The notes under the pieces: generated by a model
Told to the model about the DNA's origin: nothing
What the model saw: the letters and a program-made list of their open reading frames with translations, nothing else
Database searches by the model: none
Shown here: one piece after another, positions 7,098 to 13,390 of the stretch
Numbering within the stretch: the stretch's first letter is position 1
How the letters are laid out: the number at the start of each line of letters is the position of its first letter
Made by a program: the position numbers and the translations under genes
Assembly: GCA_050013795.1 (NCBI GenBank)
Contig: JBEKEO010000092.1
Location: 1 to 13,390 of the forward strand
DNA: 13,390 nt
Source of the DNA: CAWHOW01 sp050013795
GTDB lineage: Bacteria > Bacteroidota > Bacteroidia > Bacteroidales > CG2-30-32-10
Direction: 5' to 3'

Positions 7098-8072
7098 TTA
7101 TTTACAAATTTTTCTTCTGAATATAGAACCGGGCAAACTGAACCTGTAAAATGTTCCTGCAGGATCTTCTATCTCGTCAATGATTTTATCTATTTCTTCA
7201 GGTTCTTTGGCATCAATCATGGTTGCAATAGCCGACATCATCTTAGCACCAGGATCTCTTGAATCGGGTGGAGGGCCATAACAACCGCGGCAGGGAGCAT
7301 TTCCTTCCACGCAGCGAACTCCGCATCCGCTTCGTGTTGCAGGTCCCATGCAAATAACGCCTTGCTCAAGGAAACAGGTTTCTCCGTCATCATAGATTTC
7401 CCACGGACGGTTGAACTTCTTAATAAGCTTGTTATCGGATTTCTTCCTCTTGCATTCATCGCATTGGGCTTTTTCTCTTGCGCCTACAACTGAACCTTTC
7501 GGAGGTAATTGTGCTCCTGTAACGATAGCCATGAAAACTTCAACAAGCCTTTCGGTTTGAGGAGGACAACCAGGCAGGTAGTAATCAACATCAACTACCT
7601 GGTCAAGTGTCAGCACATCGTTATAGAATTTCGGAAGTGTAAGTTTTCCCTCTGGCATATCATATTCAGTAAGAGGAACTACCTTGTTTGGATTAACAGT
7701 TGATTCACTGTCAAGGTAAGCTCTTCTGAAAATTTCTTCCTTAGTGGTAAAGTTTGCAAGTCCCGGTATCCCGCCCATGTGTGCGCATGAGCCGTAAGCT
7801 ACCAGTACTTTGGTTTTTTTGCGAAGCAGTTTTGCCATGTGCTCATTTTCGCTGTTACGGACTGCGCCGTTGAATAAAGTAACGTCAATATGTCCATCGG
7901 GCATAGCTTCAACATCGGAATATTTGAAATCAAGAGCAATTGGCCAGAATACAAGGTTGGCATGCTCGATGACTGTGAACAGCGCTTCGTGAACATCCAG
8001 AACGGAGACACAGCAGCCACCGCATGCTGCACCCCAATATACTGCCAGATTAATTTTTGGTTTATTTTCCAT
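7098..8072 (-). CDS. mvhG: [NiFe]-hydrogenase small subunit, group 3c (MvhG-like)
   Basis: A 324-residue electron-transfer subunit that carries Fe-S clusters from the NiFe site to MvhD. The proximal cluster ligands are visible as C17 and C20 (GAACGGCC), C96 (YGSCAHMGG) and C169 (LPGCPPQ). A Cys-rich C-terminal half follows with C204, C207, C233, C241, C250, C254, C261 and C264, enough for two more [4Fe-4S] clusters, as in known Mvh/Frh small subunits. There is no signal peptide. The start is well supported: AAAGGAG ends 8 nt before the ATG and overlaps the mvhD stop region; the gap to mvhD is 13 bp. The order mvhD-mvhG-mvhA is the usual one in methanogens and in bacteria with Hdr-linked hydrogenases. 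Confidence 0.95.
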   Translation of the reverse strand: MENKPKINLAVYWGAACGGCCVSVLDVHEALFTVIEHANLVFWPIALDFKYSDVEAMPDGHIDVTLFNGAVRNSENEHMAKLLRKKTKVLVAYGSCAHMGGIPGLANFTTKEEIFRRAYLDSESTVNPNKVVPLTEYDMPEGKLTLPKFYNDVLTLDQVVDVDYYLPGCPPQTERLVEVFMAIVTGAQLPPKGSVVGAREKAQCDECKRKKSDNKLIKKFNRPWEIYDDGETCFLEQGVICMGPATRSGCGVRCVEGNAPCRGCYGPPPDSRDPGAKMMSAIATMIDAKEPEEIDKIIDEIEDPAGTFYRFSLPGSIFRRKICK

Positions 8073-8080
8073 TGGTTTGT

Positions 8081-8087
8081 CTCCTTT
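8081..8087 (-). promoter_or_regulatory. Strong Shine-Dalgarno sequence of mvhG
   Basis: AAAGGAG on the minus strand, with 8 nt to the mvhG ATG at 8072. It overlaps the mvhD stop codon and supports coupled translation. Notable because several other starts in this window have no such site. Confidence 0.75.
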
Positions 8088-8511
8088 ATGATAAAGTTTC
8101 CATTACATCTTTAACTGTACAAGGTCCAAGTTTTGCAACTTTTTCGGTCATTTCATCCACGACCTGTGCGAAAATTTTCCCTTCGCTGGCGCTAACCCAT
8201 TCAAGCCGTAACCTGTCGGGATGTATGCCAAGTTGTTTGATATATTTTTGTAAGAGATGAAATCTTCTCAAACATTTATAGTTGCCTTCGTGATAATGAC
8301 AGTCGCCGGGATGGCAGCCGCAGATAAGGACACCATCGGCTCCTTTTGCAAAAGCTTTCATCACGAAAGTGGGTTCAACCCTGCCTGAACACATCACGCG
8401 GATAACGCGAATATTCGGGGCATATTTTATTCGGGATGTTCCTGCAAGGTCTGCACCGGTGTATGAACACCAGTTGCACAAAAACGCTACGATTGTTGGT
8501 TTATATTCCAT
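8086..8511 (-). CDS. mvhD: Hydrogenase iron-sulfur subunit MvhD (electron transfer to HdrA)
   Basis: A 141-residue MvhD/FlpD-family protein. In methanogens it holds a [2Fe-2S] cluster and links the hydrogenase MvhAG to HdrA. Conserved features seen: C12 and C15 in FLCNWCSYTGADLAG, C41 in RVMCSGRV, C64, C66 and C71 in ICGCHPGDCHY, and C80 in NYKC; the motif GADGVLICGCHPGDCHY is diagnostic. It covers the whole family domain with almost no extra sequence. The gene starts 2 bp after the stop of the second HdrA-like gene, with AGGAGG placed inside that gene's last codons. In Qmo complexes of sulfate reducers the same domain is fused to the C-terminus of QmoB; here it is a separate protein directly behind an HdrA-like gene that itself ends in a ferredoxin domain. 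MvhD probably docks there. Confidence 0.95.
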   Translation of the reverse strand: MEYKPTIVAFLCNWCSYTGADLAGTSRIKYAPNIRVIRVMCSGRVEPTFVMKAFAKGADGVLICGCHPGDCHYHEGNYKCLRRFHLLQKYIKQLGIHPDRLRLEWVSASEGKIFAQVVDEMTEKVAKLGPCTVKDVMETLS

Positions 8512-8513
8512 TT

Positions 8514-10253
8514 TTATACCTCCTGTAAATCTAATGATAATGACATTGACATTAATCCTTCTATCTCAGAAATGATCTGCTGATCGGTGAAATGCCTGCT
8601 GCGTATAGCGCCTGTCGGGCATGCTGATCCGCAAGTGCCGCAACCTTTACAAAGAATTTCATTAACAACTGAAACTTTCTTTTCATCGTTAAAACTGATG
8701 GCTGTGTAAGGACAAACCTTGATACAGGTCTGGCATCCGCAGCAGATATCTTCGTTTACACAGGCTGTTGTAACTTCAACAGTTACCGAACCTTTAGCCA
8801 TGATACCCATGATACGGGCGGCAGCGGCTCTTGCCTGTGAAATTGAATCGGGGATATCTTTTGGTCCCTGGCATCCGCCAACAATATAAACACCGTTGGT
8901 AGTTGTTGCTACAGGATCAAGTTTAGGGTGTTTTTCAATATAGAATGAATTACCACACATGCTGATTCCTACTGCGTGTGCAATTTCTTTTGCATTTGCA
9001 TGTGCTTCCATACCGTTCATTAATATCACCATGTCAGCAGGAACTTCAACAGCTTCACCGGAGAGTTTTTCATTCAGTTCGATGAGCATGCTGTAATCTT
9101 TACCCTTTGCTTGTTTGATCTTAGGCAGATCGTTCTGCTGGTCAAACATCATAAACATAACATGCTGGCGTGAAGTTGCTGCATAAAGTTCCTCGCAGCC
9201 TTTACCCATGGCGCGCATATCGGCATAGAGTTCATAAATATTAGTTGTTGGTAAAGCTGATCTGAGCTGGTTGGCATATTTCAATGCAGTAAGGCAGCAG
9301 GTGCGTGAACAATACTCATGATATTCTTTATTCCTGCTTCCCACACAATGAATGATAGCAACATTTTTCGGCTCTTTGCCATCTTTCTTTACAATATTGC
9401 CTTTATTCAGCATTTCTTCAAATTCGAGTGATGTGATCACATCAGGAATTTTTCCATAACAGTAATTAGCAACTTTAGAAGCATCTGAAGGCCGTAGTCC
9501 CGTTGCAACAATAATGTTCCCGAAAATTAGCTTGGTGTCTTTTCCGTCTTTTTGAATAGTTGTTTCAAAGTTCCCGATATAGCCGAAAATTTCTTTTATT
9601 TCAGTATTAGTGAAAAGAATAATATTTTTATTTGTCTTCACACTTTTGATAAGAGGTTTTATCATCTGCTGCGCGCTTGTCAGGTAAGGGAAAGTTAGAT
9701 CGAGTTTTGCCGCATTGCCGCCAATATCTTTGCCTTTTTCTACCAGATAAACTATTTTTCCTGCATTGGCTATTTCGAGTGCTGCAGTCATACCTGCTAT
9801 TCCCCCGCCTATGATGAGGGTTGAAGGATTAATATCAACGGTACGTGCATCGAGTGGTTCGTGGAAATTGACACGGTTCACTGCCGCAGCGACAAGCGAT
9901 TTAGCTTTCTTAGTGGCTTCTGCACGATCAGTATGCACCCATGAATCCTGTTCACGGATATTTGCCATTTCGAACAGGTAGGGGTTGAGTCCTGCTTTTT
10001 CTAGTGCTTTCCTGAAAGTAAGCTCATGTATTCTTGGCGAGCAGGCAGAAACAACAACGCGGTTAAGCTTATGTTCCTTTATATCTTTTACGATAAGATC
10101 CTGCCCTGGATCAGAACACATATATTTATAGTTCTTGGATATCACAACATTGGGCAGTTTGCCAATTGCATCGGATACGGCTTCCACATCTACCATCTTG
10201 GCGATGTTGGTACCACACCAGCAAACATATACTCCTATTCTTGGTTTTTCCAT
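8514..10253 (-). CDS. HdrA-like flavoprotein 2 with C-terminal 2[4Fe-4S] ferredoxin domain (QmoB/HdrA-like)
   Basis: A 579-residue FAD and Fe-S protein of the HdrA/QmoA/QmoB family. The N-terminal HdrA domain (1-130) keeps four Cys: C11 and C13 in VCWCGTNIA, C46 in YMCSDPGQ and C71 in SACSPR, likely to bind a [4Fe-4S] cluster. The thioredoxin-reductase-like FAD domain starts at GGGIAG (149-154) and includes the family motifs HCVGSR...YCSRTCC (C303, C315, C319, C320) and CQGPKDIPDS (461-470). The C-terminal ferredoxin domain has two CxxCxxCxxxCP motifs (C504/507/510/514 and C535/538/541/545). It lacks the Cys pair after TFP and the mid-protein ferredoxin insertion that the first paralogue has. 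It is separated by 27 bp from the QmoC-like gene and 2 bp from mvhD, so it is the likely contact point for the hydrogenase. No Shine-Dalgarno sequence is seen. HdrA, QmoB or a third subtype are all possible names. Confidence 0.9.
   Translation of the reverse strand: MEKPRIGVYVCWCGTNIAKMVDVEAVSDAIGKLPNVVISKNYKYMCSDPGQDLIVKDIKEHKLNRVVVSACSPRIHELTFRKALEKAGLNPYLFEMANIREQDSWVHTDRAEATKKAKSLVAAAVNRVNFHEPLDARTVDINPSTLIIGGGIAGMTAALEIANAGKIVYLVEKGKDIGGNAAKLDLTFPYLTSAQQMIKPLIKSVKTNKNIILFTNTEIKEIFGYIGNFETTIQKDGKDTKLIFGNIIVATGLRPSDASKVANYCYGKIPDVITSLEFEEMLNKGNIVKKDGKEPKNVAIIHCVGSRNKEYHEYCSRTCCLTALKYANQLRSALPTTNIYELYADMRAMGKGCEELYAATSRQHVMFMMFDQQNDLPKIKQAKGKDYSMLIELNEKLSGEAVEVPADMVILMNGMEAHANAKEIAHAVGISMCGNSFYIEKHPKLDPVATTTNGVYIVGGCQGPKDIPDSISQARAAAARIMGIMAKGSVTVEVTTACVNEDICCGCQTCIKVCPYTAISFNDEKKVSVVNEILCKGCGTCGSACPTGAIRSRHFTDQQIISEIEGLMSMSLSLDLQEV
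8519..8524 (-). promoter_or_regulatory. Perfect Shine-Dalgarno sequence of mvhD
   Basis: AGGAGG on the minus strand, 7 nt before the mvhD ATG at 8511 and embedded in the last codons of the upstream HdrA-like gene. It fixes the mvhD start and shows that translation of the two genes is closely linked. Confidence 0.8.
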
Positions 10254-10280
10254 TGTTATATTGTTATAATATTTTACAAT

Positions 10281-11312
10281 TTATTTTTTTGAAGCTTTTT
10301 TAATCGCTGCGAAATACACGGCAAATGGACGGTTGGCGTGAACCATTCCGTTTATCCTGAAAATATGTACAAGTATTCCGCTAATGGTAGTAAGAATAAG
10401 CATTATGATAAACAACCAGTCTGTGATATGCGAAAATTTGAATTTCTCATTGTTCTTCTTAAAACGACCGATGAACACTGCAATAAGGCCGAACATCAAA
10501 CCGAATGTGGCATAATAACCAAGTATTCTTTGTGGTTCATACCAGTTATAAATTTTGTCAGTCTGGAACCATGGCAGGTAAACAACGATCATGGTGAACA
10601 TTAAGACATAACCAGACATCAATAACCAATGCCATAACCAGTAATTTTTTCCTTCGCATTTGTTGAATCTTACTTGTGTGGCAAAATGGAGAACAAGATT
10701 CCAGGCTTCAGTAAAATAGGAAAAGAATTTCACCTTGATTGTTTTATCTTTAATCACTGTTTTCCACCACATACGCATGATGTTAGTAATAAGTAATCCT
10801 GCTACAATCACAGCCATAGTCCAGTCGCCCTTTTCAATTAAATCATGAGGAAACATTTTATCTAACATCACTCCTCCTTCCGCAGTTAAAGTCGTAATAA
10901 TTCCTGTGGTATTAGCAAATAGGAGAAGGAAGATAGTGATTATGCCAATGAAAATAATAGCAAAGAATTCCCAGAAATGCGATGTATAGAATTTCTTCGA
11001 AAGTCCTGTCCAGTCATAGATAGAAGTAAGGTATCTGCGGAGTATCATCATAGTCTCTCCCGGGTTTGCATCGCGCGGACATGTAGAAGAACAATCACCG
11101 CAATAATAACATAGCCATGGTTCAACACTAGTTGTGATGGTGTCTTTCAATCCCATTTGTAAGGCTCTGTAGCCTTTTCTGGGAAACAGGAAGCCTTGTT
11201 CGGTGAGGGGGCAAACAGCAGTGCAGTTGCCACAATGGAAACATTCGTTCCAGGTTCCTTTACCGAATTTTTCAATTTCCAATACTAAGGTAGGGTCTAC
11301 TCTCTGGCTCAT
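10281..11312 (-). CDS. qmoC: QmoC-like membrane subunit: HdrC-type 2[4Fe-4S] domain fused to a membrane cytochrome b-like domain
   Basis: A 343-residue fusion. Residues 1-100 form an HdrC-type domain with two CxxCxxCxxxCP motifs (C24/27/30/34 and C68/71/74/78). About five membrane helices follow (roughly 112-132, 165-183, 225-247, 262-283, 297-318), resembling the NarI/HdrE-type cytochrome b domain of QmoC. His residues in or beside the helices that could hold b-type heme are H112, H209, H228, H295 and H316; which of them bind heme cannot be decided here. QmoC passes electrons between menaquinone and the soluble HdrA-like subunits. The Fe-S domain should face the cytoplasm. The gene overlaps the first HdrA-like gene by 4 bp (ATGA) and has GGAGG 7 nt before its ATG. 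The combination with two HdrA paralogues reproduces a QmoABC set. DsrMK/TmcC-type relatives are less likely because no HdrD-type CCG domain is present. Confidence 0.85.
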   Translation of the reverse strand: MSQRVDPTLVLEIEKFGKGTWNECFHCGNCTAVCPLTEQGFLFPRKGYRALQMGLKDTITTSVEPWLCYYCGDCSSTCPRDANPGETMMILRRYLTSIYDWTGLSKKFYTSHFWEFFAIIFIGIITIFLLLFANTTGIITTLTAEGGVMLDKMFPHDLIEKGDWTMAVIVAGLLITNIMRMWWKTVIKDKTIKVKFFSYFTEAWNLVLHFATQVRFNKCEGKNYWLWHWLLMSGYVLMFTMIVVYLPWFQTDKIYNWYEPQRILGYYATFGLMFGLIAVFIGRFKKNNEKFKFSHITDWLFIIMLILTTISGILVHIFRINGMVHANRPFAVYFAAIKKASKK

Positions 11313-13120
11313 ATTTTTTCCTCCGTTAATGAAAGTTTTTTAACCTGTGATTCTATTTGTGAAAGTGAAAGGTCTTTTACACTTTTATTGATCTTGCCTT
11401 TCACTATGTTTTGCAGCACTCTTGAGGCAGCAGCAGAAGCCTGTGCAACTGTATCGGGAATATCTTTCGGCCCCTGGCATACACCAGCTATAGAAATACC
11501 ACCTGTATAAGTATTTACAGGGTTGCTTGCATTATTTGCTTCCATGAACCAGCCATCCTCTGTTCTTTCAATTCCAAGCATGTCTGCAAGTTTTGCTGCA
11601 TCTTCTCTTGGTTCTAAACCAACAGCAAGAATGACCATATCTACTTTTTCTTCAAGAAGATTTCCGCCCAGAATATCTTCGGTGCGAAGAAGTAACTGGT
11701 TTCCGCTTTGCTCAACTTTTGCGGTTCTTCCGCGTACCATTCGAACATCTTCGTGTTTGATGCGTTCGTAAAACTCTTCATATCCTTTTCCGAATGCTCT
11801 CATATCAATAAAATATTCACTCACTTTTGCATCAGGAATCTTTTCAGTGACAAGGTGAGCAAGTTTTAATGAGTACATACAGCATACCTTTGAACAGTAT
11901 TTATTGTAATTCTCATCACGGCTGCCGATGCAATGAATAAGGGCAACGCTTTTAGGAACATCACTGTCGCCTAAGAATATTTTTCTGCCTTTTTTATCTT
12001 CACTTCTGTAAACTATGTTTCCTCCTGTAGGCCCTGCTGCATTGATAAGCCTTTCAAATTCCAGAGAAGTGATAACATTTGGGAATTTGCCATAGCCAAA
12101 TTTTTCAGCACGTTTAGCATCAAAGGTCTTGAAACCTGTAGCTACAATAATATTTCCAACATTAATATCTACTTCTTCATCTTTTTCATCCAGGTTAATA
12201 CAATCAGGAACTGGGCATACTTTAACACAAACCTGACATTTCCCTTTTTGAACATAAGTGCAGCTTTCAGCATCAATAAGATATTTGTTTGGTACAGCCT
12301 GTGGGAAAGGAATGTAAATAGCCTTTCTTAATGTAGTAGAAGCATCGAATTCGCTTTCAGCAACGCCGGGGCATTTTTCAGCACATGTTCCGCAACCAAT
12401 GCATGTGGCAAGGTTAACACGACGGGCTTTCTTCAGGATGTGTACCTTATAATTACCTGCTGTGCCTGACACACCTTTTACTTCGCAATATGTCATTAGT
12501 TTTATTTTGGGATGTTGCCCGATTTCAACCATTTTAGGTGTAAGGATACATGCGGCGCAATCGAGGGTTGGAAATGTTTTATCAAACATAGCCATGTGAC
12601 CGCCAATTGTACCGGATTTCTCAACAAGATAAACCTGTTGCCCTGCATCAGCTATTTCAAGCGATGCCTGTATTCCTGCAATTCCACCGCCAATTACTAA
12701 TGAATCGGGATTGAGTGAGATCTCTTCAGTAGTGGCAGCTGTATCAAATGATACGCCTTCTATAGCGCATGCCATAATAGCTTTTGCTCGTTCCGTATCG
12801 GAAGGCTTTATAGCGCCAAATTCCCTGAAGCTGGCAACAAATACATCTTCCGGTTTATTGCCGGCAGCGACCATCGCCTTAGTAAAGTAACTTTTAACCA
12901 TTCCCGGCATATCACCGGCAACGATGATCCTTTTCAGGTTTTCCTTCTTTATCTTATCGACTACCTTATTATTATCGCTTAATGAAATATCCTGAAAGTT
13001 CCATACAACGGAAACATCAGAATTCTTTCTCACGTATTCGGCAATCTCAGAATAATCGACAGTAGCGGAATGACCGTTAGGATTGTAAAAGTAAATTCCT
13101 GTAAGTTTTTTTTCTCCCAT
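11309..13120 (-). CDS. HdrA-like flavoprotein 1 with internal ferredoxin insertion and Cys-free N-terminal domain (QmoA/HdrA-like)
   Basis: A 603-residue HdrA-family FAD protein, first gene of the operon. Residues 1-130 correspond to the HdrA N-terminal domain but have lost the cluster-binding Cys of the family (TGIYFYNPNG stands where VCxCG is normal). The FAD domain begins at GGGIAG (144-149) and has the HdrA motif TFPTLDCAACILTPKM with C188/C191. An inserted ferredoxin region holds C240/243/246/250 and C287/295/298/302, enough for two [4Fe-4S] clusters. The family motifs HCIGSR...YCSKVCC (C397, C409, C413, C414) and CQGPKDIPDT (548-557) follow. The protein ends in a short helical tail without the C-terminal ferredoxin domain of methanogen HdrA. 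It probably binds FAD and forms a heteromer with the second paralogue. The ATG at 13120 has no Shine-Dalgarno sequence; the frame has no better start close by. Confidence 0.9.
   Translation of the reverse strand: MGEKKLTGIYFYNPNGHSATVDYSEIAEYVRKNSDVSVVWNFQDISLSDNNKVVDKIKKENLKRIIVAGDMPGMVKSYFTKAMVAAGNKPEDVFVASFREFGAIKPSDTERAKAIMACAIEGVSFDTAATTEEISLNPDSLVIGGGIAGIQASLEIADAGQQVYLVEKSGTIGGHMAMFDKTFPTLDCAACILTPKMVEIGQHPKIKLMTYCEVKGVSGTAGNYKVHILKKARRVNLATCIGCGTCAEKCPGVAESEFDASTTLRKAIYIPFPQAVPNKYLIDAESCTYVQKGKCQVCVKVCPVPDCINLDEKDEEVDINVGNIIVATGFKTFDAKRAEKFGYGKFPNVITSLEFERLINAAGPTGGNIVYRSEDKKGRKIFLGDSDVPKSVALIHCIGSRDENYNKYCSKVCCMYSLKLAHLVTEKIPDAKVSEYFIDMRAFGKGYEEFYERIKHEDVRMVRGRTAKVEQSGNQLLLRTEDILGGNLLEEKVDMVILAVGLEPREDAAKLADMLGIERTEDGWFMEANNASNPVNTYTGGISIAGVCQGPKDIPDTVAQASAAASRVLQNIVKGKINKSVKDLSLSQIESQVKKLSLTEEKI
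11320..11324 (-). promoter_or_regulatory. Shine-Dalgarno sequence of the QmoC-like gene
   Basis: GGAGG on the minus strand, 7 nt before the ATG at 11312 and inside the end of the first HdrA-like gene. Together with the ATGA overlap it indicates coupled translation. Confidence 0.75.
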
Positions 13121-13390
13121 GTTGCAACTGTTAGCTGTATTATTTTGATTTATAATTGGTTTAAAAAAATATTGAATATGATAAACAATTCACATTTGAA
13201 CGATGCAAGTTTATATGATTTAATCACAATAATACATGACACGTATCATTATAAAAAATGATATTTATCAGTTTTATAAATGTGAATGATTAAAATATAA
13301 GATGAGAATTGTTAGGAATAAGGAGTAATACCTTATAAATTAGCTATCCGGTTTAGCCCTCTGATATCGGTTATTGTTATTTTCCTGCCC
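13121..13390. other. Non-coding leader and upstream region of the hydrogenase operon
   Basis: No gene is seen in these 270 bases. The region must hold the operon promoter, but I find no full TAnnTTTG box on the minus strand; weak candidates are TAAACTTG (13213-13206) and TATTATTG (13234-13227), neither with a well-spaced TTTG. Structures seen: an 8-bp perfect palindrome GTTGCAAC (13121-13128) directly before the start codon, a near-palindrome ATGACACGTATCAT (13236-13249), a small hairpin (TATCAT 13244-13249 with ATGATA 13258-13263), and a widely spaced inverted repeat ATTCACATTT/AAATGTGAAT (13188-13197 and 13278-13287). These may be regulator sites. Confidence 0.5.
13236..13249. promoter_or_regulatory. 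Near-palindromic operator candidate upstream of the hydrogenase operon
   Basis: ATGACACGTATCAT is symmetric except for one base pair and has the form TGA-N6-TCA, the spacing used by Crp/Fnr-family proteins, though it is only a partial match to their consensus. It lies about 120 bp before the first HdrA-like gene. No regulator gene is linked to it. Confidence 0.3.

Noticed and set aside
6576..7262. Long plus-strand open frame of 228 codons across the mvhA/mvhG junction
   Set aside because: It is antisense to two genes with clear catalytic motifs, has no domain character of its own, and spans their intergenic gap only by chance.
5604..8072. F420-reducing hydrogenase (Frh)
   Set aside because: No FrhB-type flavoprotein is present and MvhD is; the genes fit group 3c.
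8514..13120. Reading the operon as a heterodisulfide reductase (HdrABC)
   Set aside because: There is no HdrB and no CCG-domain protein; the HdrC-type domain is fused to membrane helices as in QmoC.
5604..13120. Reading the Qmo-like genes as evidence of sulfate reduction
   Set aside because: No aprAB, sat or dsr genes are in the window, and the linked partner is a hydrogenase.
1..13390. CRISPR array, tRNA, rRNA, insertion sequence or phage genes
   Set aside because: No regularly spaced repeats, no cloverleaf or rRNA-like stretch noticed, no transposase or integrase motifs in any frame.

Overview
The window looks like a chromosomal segment of a Bacteroidota bacterium, probably an anaerobic one. 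Reasons seen in the sequence: AT-rich intergenic DNA, promoter candidates of the Bacteroidota type (TTTG or TTG, about 19-21 nt, then TAnnTTTG), two-component proteins of the kind common in that phylum, and many starts without a Shine-Dalgarno sequence. The phylum is an inference; there is no rRNA or marker gene here to fix it. All genes except the first lie on the minus strand.

Region 1 (1-2990) holds signalling genes. The C-terminal part of a sensor histidine kinase runs in from the left edge on the plus strand. It converges on a minus-strand pair: a membrane PAS sensor kinase of the NarX/DegS type (2765-1464) and its NarL/LuxR-type response regulator (1442-795). The pair has a good Bacteroidota promoter whose -7 box and start region overlap a perfect TGTGA-N6-TCACA palindrome, the classic Crp/Fnr-family operator shape.

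Region 2 (2991-5603) holds a small four-helix membrane protein of unknown function, translationally coupled (7-bp overlap) to an extended-SDR NAD-dependent epimerase/dehydratase-like protein with a roughly 200-residue C-terminal helical extension that I do not recognise. A promoter at 5144-5175 shows that the membrane protein starts at 5122 rather than further upstream. The gap that follows holds a possible plus-strand small RNA (about 5360-5440) and a strong terminator (5552-5578) for the operon in region 3.

Region 3 (5604-13120) is the main feature: a six-gene minus-strand operon, in transcription order HdrA-like 1, QmoC-like (HdrC + membrane cytochrome b fusion), HdrA-like 2, MvhD, MvhG, MvhA. 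It combines a cytoplasmic group 3c [NiFe]-hydrogenase (MvhAGD) with a Qmo-type membrane module (two HdrA flavoproteins plus QmoC). There is no HdrB, so the heterodisulfide/CCG active site is missing. The likely path is H2 - MvhA NiFe site - MvhG clusters - MvhD [2Fe-2S] - HdrA flavins and Fe-S clusters - QmoC hemes - menaquinone, or the reverse. The two HdrA-like proteins carry complementary Fe-S sets, as if one methanogen HdrA had been distributed over two subunits. I infer a membrane-attached H2:quinone oxidoreductase, possibly with flavin-based electron bifurcation or confurcation. The chemistry is not shown by sequence alone.

The last 270 bases (13121-13390) are non-coding and hold several inverted repeats that could be operators of the hydrogenase operon.
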